DNA from: Marinobacter profundi
Lineage (GTDB): Bacteria; Pseudomonadota; Gammaproteobacteria; Pseudomonadales; Oleiphilaceae
Length of the DNA: 64,000 nt
Reading direction: 5' to 3'
Assembly: GCF_002744715.1 (NCBI RefSeq)
Contig: NZ_KZ319369.1
Location: 186,001-250,000, forward strand
Shown here: in pieces, positions 58,535 through 64,000 of the stretch
Numbering within the stretch: the first letter of the stretch is position 1
Layout: each line of letters begins with the position of its first letter
Notes under the pieces: generated by a model
What the model was told of the DNA's origin: nothing
Seen by the model: only the letters and a program-made list of their open reading frames with translations
Database searches by the model: none
Made by a program: the position numbers and the translations under genes

Positions 58535-61500
58535 TTTCAGCCATCATCTACTGGTCTGTTCGTAACCGTTTCCTGGTGCTGCTGGCGACTTTGCTTGTCA
58601 CCGGGCTCGGACTCTATTCACTGAAGAACACGCCGGTGGACGCCCTGCCGGATCTCTCCGATGTACAGGTCATCATCAAAACCAGCTTCCCGGGGCAGGC
58701 TCCGCAGGTGGTGGAAGACCAGGTGACCTATCCGATGACAACGGCCATGCTCTCGGTGCCGGGGGCTAAAACGGTGAGAGGCTACTCATTCTTCGGTGAC
58801 TCCTACGTCTATGTGATTTTCGATGAGAACACCGATATGTATTGGGCCCGCTCACGGGTGCTGGAGTACCTCTCCCAGGTGGCGCCCAGCCTGCCGGACT
58901 CGGCCCGGCCCCAGCTTGGGCCCGACGCCACCGGAGTTGGCTGGGTTTATCTTTACGCGCTGGTTGACCGTACCGGCAACCACGATCTGAGCCAGCTGCG
59001 CAGCCTCCAGGACTGGTTCCTGAAGTACGAGCTGCAAACGGTACCGGGTGTGTCTGAGGTGGCCGCACTGGGCGGAATGGTGAAGCAATATCAGGTCAAG
59101 GTCAGCCCGGAAAAACTACGGGCGCTGGGCATCCCGCTGGCTCACATCCAGAACGCGATCAAACGGGGCAACCAGGAAGTGGGCGCGTCGGTGATCGAGA
59201 TGGCGGAAGCGGAATACATGGTTCGCACGTCGGGCTATATCCAGTCCCGTGATGATCTGTTGTCGATCCCGCTGGGTCTTGACGATAACGGTACCCCGAT
59301 TCTCCTGAAAGATGTGGCCAGCGTTGAGGTCGGCCCTCAGATGAGGCGTGGCGTTGCCGAACTGAACGGGGAAGGTGAAGCTGTTGGCGGCGTTGTGGTA
59401 ATGCGCTTTGGTGAGAACGCCCAGGCAACGATTAATGGGGTGAAGGCGAAGCTGGAGGACCTGAAATCCAGCCTGCCCGAAGGTGTGGAAGTGGTGACGG
59501 TTTATGATCGCTCTGGTCTGATCGAGCGAGCCGTCAATAACCTCGGATTCAAACTGCTTGAAGAGTTCCTGGTCGTCGGTCTGGTGTGCATTGTCTTCCT
59601 GTTCCACGTGCGCTCGTCGCTGGTGGCGATTCTCAGTCTTCCCGTGGGCATCCTGGCGGCCTTTATTGTTATGCACTGGCAGGGTATCAACGCCAATATC
59701 ATGTCGCTTGGGGGGATCGCCATTGCCATTGGCGCCATGATTGATGGCGCCATTGTGATGATTGAGAACATGCACAAGCACATGGAACGGACGCCACTCA
59801 CACCCGAGAACCGTTGGGAAGTCGTCGCAAGGTCAGCCTCCGAGGTGGGTCCGGCGTTGTTTTTCTCGCTACTGATCATCACGGTCAGTTTTGTGCCGGT
59901 GTTCGCCCTGGAGGCGCAGGAAGGGCGGATGTTTGCGCCCCTGGCGTTCACCAAAACCTACGCCATGGCGGCGAGTGCGGCTCTTGCAGTGACGCTGGTT
60001 CCGGTTCTGATGGGCTATTTCATTCGCGGCAAGGTGCTGCCGGAACACAAGAATCCTGTGAACCGGCTGCTGGTCGGTGCCTATATGCCGGTGCTGAAGC
60101 TGGTACTCCGGTTCCCCAGGATGACGGTGGTGTCTGCACTGCTGATACTGGTCATTGGCCTGTGGCCGGCTACCAAAATTGGCAGTGAGTTCATCCCGCC
60201 GCTGGACGAAGGCGACCTGATGTATATGCCCACCACTTATCCGGGCATCTCCATTGGCAAAGCCCGGGAGCTGTTGCAACAGACGGACAAGCTGATTGCG
60301 ACGGTGCCTGAAGTCGAAACGGTGTTCGGAAAAGTAGGGCGGGCCGACACCGCAACCGATCCGGCGCCGTTAACCATGATCGAGACGTTCATCCAGCTCA
60401 AGCCGAGGGATGAATGGCGGGAAGGCATGACTACGGAGAAACTGAAGCAGGAGCTCAATACCCTGATTCGCTTCCCCGGAGTGACCAACGCCTGGGTCAT
60501 GCCGATCATCACCCGTATCGATATGCTGGCAACGGGTATCAAAACGCCGGTTGGTATCAAGGTGGCGGGGCCTGATCTTGCCATTATTCAGGACATCGGC
60601 AAACGCCTTGAGGAGATCATGGTAGACATCCCCGGGACTGCGTCTGTCTACTCCGAGCGGGTCGCCGGTGGTCGTTACATCAAGGTGGATATTGACCGCG
60701 AAGGTGCCGCGCGCTATGGGCTGAACATCGCCGATGTCCAGCAGGTGGTGGCTTCGGCGATTGGTGGTATCAACGTATCGAGGACTATCGAAGGTCTTGA
60801 ACGTTACCCCATCAATCTCCGGTACCCGGAGGATTACCGGGATTCGCCCGAAAAGCTGGAACAGCTTCCCATTGTGACCGCGTCCGGGCAGCGAATTGCC
60901 CTGGCGGATGTGGCCGATATCCGGGTTGAGGACGGGCCGCCGGCCATCAAGAGCGAGAATGCCCGCCTCAATGGCTGGACCTTTGTGGATATTGATGGGG
61001 TCGATGTGGGCACTTATGTAGAGCAGGCCATGGCTATAGTGAGCGACGAGCTTGATTTGCCTGCAGGCTACTCCGTTAGCTGGTCCGGCCAGTATGAATA
61101 CATGCTCCGCGCCAAGGAAAAACTGACCTATGTGGTGCCGCTGACCCTGGCGATCATTGTCATCCTGCTGTTCCTGAACTTCCGCCGTTTTGCAGAGGTA
61201 GGGATCATCATGGGCACGCTGCCATTTGCGATGATCGGTGCCATCTGGCTGATGTATTTGCTCGGCTACAACTTTTCGGTGGCGGTCGGTGTCGGCTTCA
61301 TTGCCCTGGCCGGCGTTGCCGTGGAAATCGGTGTGATCATGCTTGTGTATCTGAACCAGTCGTACCAGGCAATGCTGGAAACCTGTGAACGGAAAGGGCT
61401 GGCCCCGAGGCGGGAAACGCTCCGCCACGCGGTCCTCCACGGCGCCGGACTGCGGGTGCGGCCGGTCATGATGACGGCTGCCGCGATTATCGGAGGGCTG

Positions 61501-61656
61501 GTGCCTATCATGATCGGTGGCGGTACCGGATCCGAAGTCATGGGGCGGATTGCCGCACCGATGGTTGGCGGGATGATCAGCGCTGTGATTCTGGCTCTGC
61601 TGGTGATTCCTGTGGGTTACTACCTTTGGAGAGCCAGAGGCTTGGCTGGTGAGTGA
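58531..61656 (+). CDS. cusA: CusA-like heavy-metal RND efflux pump
   Basis: A 1041-residue HME-type RND pump with twelve helices and the family segment NTPVDALPDLSDVQVIIKT (~30-48), SVPGAKTVRGYSFFGDSYVYV, and GMIDGAIVMIENMHKHM-like motif in TM4. It exports monovalent copper or silver from the periplasm across the envelope. Last gene of cusCBA. Confidence 0.94.
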   Translation: MISAIIYWSVRNRFLVLLATLLVTGLGLYSLKNTPVDALPDLSDVQVIIKTSFPGQAPQVVEDQVTYPMTTAMLSVPGAKTVRGYSFFGDSYVYVIFDENTDMYWARSRVLEYLSQVAPSLPDSARPQLGPDATGVGWVYLYALVDRTGNHDLSQLRSLQDWFLKYELQTVPGVSEVAALGGMVKQYQVKVSPEKLRALGIPLAHIQNAIKRGNQEVGASVIEMAEAEYMVRTSGYIQSRDDLLSIPLGLDDNGTPILLKDVASVEVGPQMRRGVAELNGEGEAVGGVVVMRFGENAQATINGVKAKLEDLKSSLPEGVEVVTVYDRSGLIERAVNNLGFKLLEEFLVVGLVCIVFLFHVRSSLVAILSLPVGILAAFIVMHWQGINANIMSLGGIAIAIGAMIDGAIVMIENMHKHMERTPLTPENRWEVVARSASEVGPALFFSLLIITVSFVPVFALEAQEGRMFAPLAFTKTYAMAASAALAVTLVPVLMGYFIRGKVLPEHKNPVNRLLVGAYMPVLKLVLRFPRMTVVSALLILVIGLWPATKIGSEFIPPLDEGDLMYMPTTYPGISIGKARELLQQTDKLIATVPEVETVFGKVGRADTATDPAPLTMIETFIQLKPRDEWREGMTTEKLKQELNTLIRFPGVTNAWVMPIITRIDMLATGIKTPVGIKVAGPDLAIIQDIGKRLEEIMVDIPGTASVYSERVAGGRYIKVDIDREGAARYGLNIADVQQVVASAIGGINVSRTIEGLERYPINLRYPEDYRDSPEKLEQLPIVTASGQRIALADVADIRVEDGPPAIKSENARLNGWTFVDIDGVDVGTYVEQAMAIVSDELDLPAGYSVSWSGQYEYMLRAKEKLTYVVPLTLAIIVILLFLNFRRFAEVGIIMGTLPFAMIGAIWLMYLLGYNFSVAVGVGFIALAGVAVEIGVIMLVYLNQSYQAMLETCERKGLAPRRETLRHAVLHGAGLRVRPVMMTAAAIIGGLVPIMIGGGTGSEVMGRIAAPMVGGMISAVILALLVIPVGYYLWRARGLAGE

Positions 61657-61700
61657 AGGGTCTCCATTCGCCGGTCCGATGACAAAACCGGATGAATCTT

Positions 61701-61770
61701 TTGAGCGAGATCAATTCGTTGCCGTCTCAGCCAGGAAATTCAGTTTGAATTCAGCTCTTGAGCGTTAAAT
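61701..61770 (+). promoter_or_regulatory. Composite promoter G of the Met-rich protein gene
   Basis: TTGAGCGAGATCAA (61701-61714) is an Fnr-like palindrome with one mismatch. AATTCAG-TTTG-AATTCAG (61737-61754) follows, then TTAAAT (61765-61770), 39 bases before ATG 61810. Confidence 0.75.
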
Positions 61771-61809
61771 GGGGGTGAGTGTTTTGAACCCGCGTGATGG
61801 AGAATGAAG

Positions 61810-62304
61810 ATGGTTTCAATCAAGAAGCTTGCAGCATGCGTCATTCTTGCGGCCGCTCCTGTCTGGGCGTCTGCTCACGGTGAACAGGGCAACTGGCAGG
61901 GCCACGGTCCCGGAATGATGATGGACCAGGACCAGATGCAGCAAATGCAGCAGAACTGGTCGCGTATGAACGGATTCATGCAGCAGATGCCCGGGGCCGG
62001 ATCACCGGAGGAGCGTCAGCGCTTCCTCGAAAACCACTGGGAGGCCATGGAAGACCAGATGGAGTTGATGCACCGGGGCATGATGGGCCCGGGCATGATG
62101 GGAGGCGCCGGCGGCATGATGGGCGGTAACCAGGGGCAGGGCATGATGAACAATCAGCCTGGCCAGGGTAATCGTCAGGGCAATGCCGCTGGCATGTCAC
62201 CCGATCAGCGTTTGCAGTTCATGCAGGAGCGCATGGACCAGATGCAGTTGATGATGGAACAGATGCTACAGCATCAGCGGCAACTGAACAGAAACAGTAA
62301 TTGA
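61810..62304 (+). CDS. Met-rich periplasmic protein, probable copper sponge
   Basis: A 164-residue secreted protein: signal peptide (~1-22, ending ASAH), then a Met/Gln-rich helical region with repeats of MMGPGMMGGAGGMMGG and MDQMQLMMEQML. Met-rich proteins of this kind bind Cu(I). ATG 61810 has GGAG seven bases before; ATG 61804 is too close to that site. Single gene behind composite promoter G. Confidence 0.75.
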   Translation: MVSIKKLAACVILAAAPVWASAHGEQGNWQGHGPGMMMDQDQMQQMQQNWSRMNGFMQQMPGAGSPEERQRFLENHWEAMEDQMELMHRGMMGPGMMGGAGGMMGGNQGQGMMNNQPGQGNRQGNAAGMSPDQRLQFMQERMDQMQLMMEQMLQHQRQLNRNSN

Positions 62305-62392
62305 GGCAAATTGATCCCGGTTCACCAATCGGTTTGACAGCTGTGCTAGGTTGAGAAGCATCTTTTTCGATTTTCAGGATGCGGAGGCTTGC

Positions 62393-64000
62393 GTGCTGGA
62401 ACGGCTGCAACGTCGATTGGGTCTGCAGACAATACCGGGAGTATTTTTCACCTCTGCCGGGGTGGCAACGTTGTTTGTTGCCCTGGCGGTCCCCTTTGAT
62501 CAGGCCGTAGCCGAGTATTTCGGCCTGCTGACCGGTTGGGTGGCCCGCAATCTTGGCTGGTTTTACATCCTTGCGGTCACCTCCCTGCTGGTGTTCTTGC
62601 TGGGCCTGGCGGTCAGCCGCTATGGCACCATCCGGCTTGGCGGCGACGACAGCCGGCCGGATTATTCCAACCTCACCTGGTTCACTATGTTGTTCGCTGC
62701 CGGTATCGGCACCATCCTGATGTTCTGGGGTGTGGCGGAACCGGTTTCCCATTTCGCCAACCCGCCGTTCGACGGGGTCTCGCCCGGCTCCGAGCGGGCC
62801 GCCAGTGATGCCATGACGGTGGCGCTTTACCACTTCGGGCTGCATACCTGGACTATCTTTGCCATGCCGGGCCTGGCGATTGGTTACTTTGCCTACCGCC
62901 ACAACCTGCCCATGCGCATCAGCAGTCTGTTTTACCCGATTCTCGGAGAGCGGGCCTTCGGACCCTGGGGCTGGGCGGTGGATGTGATTGCCGTGCTGGG
63001 CACCCTGTTTGGCGTCGCCACCTCACTCGGGCTGGGGACCCTGCAGCTCAACAGCGGGCTGAATTACCTGTTTGGCGTGCCCTCTACCGGCCTGGTTCAG
63101 GTCATCCTGATTGCGGTTATTGCCAGCATCGCTGCCACATCCGTGGCCCTGGGGCTGGACAAGGGGGTGCGTCGGCTGTCCCAGCTCAACATCCTGCTGG
63201 CCATGGTCCTGCTCGCATTCGTGCTCGCCGTCGGGCCAACCGTGTTCATTGCCGAAGGCATGGTCCAGAGCGTGGGGGATTACTTCGATGCCTTGCCCTG
63301 GCTGGCGTTCTGGACCGAGACCTTCCGGGAGTCTGACTGGCAACGGCAGTGGACCCTGTTCTACTGGGCCTGGACTATCTCCTGGGCGCCCTATGTCGGC
63401 ATTTTCATCGCCCGGATCTCCCGGGGCCGAACCATCCGCGAGTTTGTTGCAGGGGTGCTGTTCGCCCCGACGGCGTTTACCCTGGTGTGGTTCGGGATCT
63501 TCGGGTTGTCCGCCATCCAGGTGGAGATGAACGGCCAGGTCGCGCTGGCCGAGCAGGTACAGCAGGATCCTTCGGTGGCGATATTTGCCTTTCTGCAAGC
63601 ATTCCCGCTGGCCGATGTGGCGTCCGCCCTCAGTGTGGTGATCATTGTCATCTTCTTCACCACGTCCTCGGACTCCGCCTCCCTGGTGATCGACATGCTG
63701 ACCCGACGGGACGATCAGCCGTCGCTGGTACGCCAGCGCATTTTCTGGGCTGCCGCCCAGGGTGTGGTGGCGGCCACCCTCTTGCTTGCCGGTGGGCTGG
63801 ATGCCTTGCAGAACGTGATTACATCCCTCGGCCTGCCGTTCTGCATTCTGCTGATCTTCATGGCGGTGTCACTGTTCCGGGCACTCCGGGCGGACTACCG
63901 GGGCTACAGCGTCGATGAACTGGTCCGGGGGCGAGCCTTCCCGGAAGTGGAGGCGTCGGCCGAAACCAAACAGGAGAGTGAGTATGTACCGGAAGCTGTT
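62393..64000 (+). CDS. BCCT-family betaine/choline/carnitine transporter (runs off the window)
   Basis: At least 536 residues, open at the right edge. The BCCT signature AAGIGTILMFWGVAEP (~100-115) and FYWAWTISWAPYVGIFIARISRG (~323-345) are clear, with twelve predicted helices. Imports compatible solutes such as glycine betaine by sodium or proton symport. GTG 62393 lies five bases after GGAGG. No copper-type box is seen upstream, so it probably lies outside the island. Confidence 0.92.
   Translation, partial: MLERLQRRLGLQTIPGVFFTSAGVATLFVALAVPFDQAVAEYFGLLTGWVARNLGWFYILAVTSLLVFLLGLAVSRYGTIRLGGDDSRPDYSNLTWFTMLFAAGIGTILMFWGVAEPVSHFANPPFDGVSPGSERAASDAMTVALYHFGLHTWTIFAMPGLAIGYFAYRHNLPMRISSLFYPILGERAFGPWGWAVDVIAVLGTLFGVATSLGLGTLQLNSGLNYLFGVPSTGLVQVILIAVIASIAATSVALGLDKGVRRLSQLNILLAMVLLAFVLAVGPTVFIAEGMVQSVGDYFDALPWLAFWTETFRESDWQRQWTLFYWAWTISWAPYVGIFIARISRGRTIREFVAGVLFAPTAFTLVWFGIFGLSAIQVEMNGQVALAEQVQQDPSVAIFAFLQAFPLADVASALSVVIIVIFFTTSSDSASLVIDMLTRRDDQPSLVRQRIFWAAAQGVVAATLLLAGGLDALQNVITSLGLPFCILLIFMAVSLFRALRADYRGYSVDELVRGRAFPEVEASAETKQESEYVPEAV

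Noticed and set aside
29969..61754. The TTCAG repeats as copies of a mobile repeat
   Set aside because: Only the two short cores and their spacing are shared; flanks differ, and every copy sits at a promoter. This fits regulator sites, not an element that copies itself.

Overview
The window is GC-rich DNA, tightly packed with genes, from a Gram-negative gammaproteobacterium. A cytochrome cd1 denitrification cluster, periplasmic copper-resistance genes, a PmrA/QseB-like two-component system and a BCCT transporter together suggest a marine genus such as Marinobacter. That genus is an inference from gene content; there is no rRNA here to confirm it. No tRNA, rRNA, CRISPR array, transposase or integrase was found.

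Layout. (1) 0-8.7 kb: housekeeping and accessory genes: a Yip1-like membrane protein, a TetR-controlled RND efflux pair with a clear operator, a hemolysin-III-like protein, a trans-sulfuration enzyme and a Crp/Fnr-family regulator. (2) 8.8-25.9 kb: denitrification. nirS-D-L-G-H-J-E-N lie on the minus strand. nirC, nirF, an uncharacterised periplasmic protein, norQ and a small membrane gene diverge from nirS on the plus strand. norC-B, a polyferredoxin gene and norD-E-F return on the minus strand. The nirS/nirC and norC promoters carry Fnr/Dnr-type boxes next to NsrR-like half sites. A 112-base inverted repeat separates the two converging arms. (3) 26-27.9 kb: an AEC transporter and a CDF-like transporter. 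(4) 27.9-62.3 kb: a copper/metal island with a two-component system, copI-copA-copB, a P1B-type ATPase operon, a CcdA/DUF411 set, a phosphoketolase/AMP-phosphorylase-like operon, an eight-gene operon with a beta-propeller, an ABC transporter and a predicted outer-membrane barrel, cusCBA, and a Met-rich periplasmic protein. (5) 62.4 kb to the end: a BCCT transporter that runs off the window.

The main finding is a promoter design repeated through the island. A direct repeat TTCAG-N6-TTCAG (11-base period, one helical turn) occurs eight times, each upstream of an island transcription unit. In most copies a TnnnnT hexamer starts exactly ten bases after it. In five promoters an Fnr-like palindrome (TTGAy/g-N4-rTCAA) lies 37-39 bases before the first TTCAG. 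This suggests that one OmpR-family regulator, probably the one encoded at 29251-29916, works together with an Fnr-type protein, linking copper stress to low oxygen. The regulon would include two modules not usually thought of as copper resistance: a nucleotide-to-acetyl-phosphate salvage operon (40.9-47.6 kb) and an ABC/LolA-like/barrel envelope operon (47.8-55.4 kb). It would also include a possible ~95-nt small RNA at about 55.53-55.63 kb.
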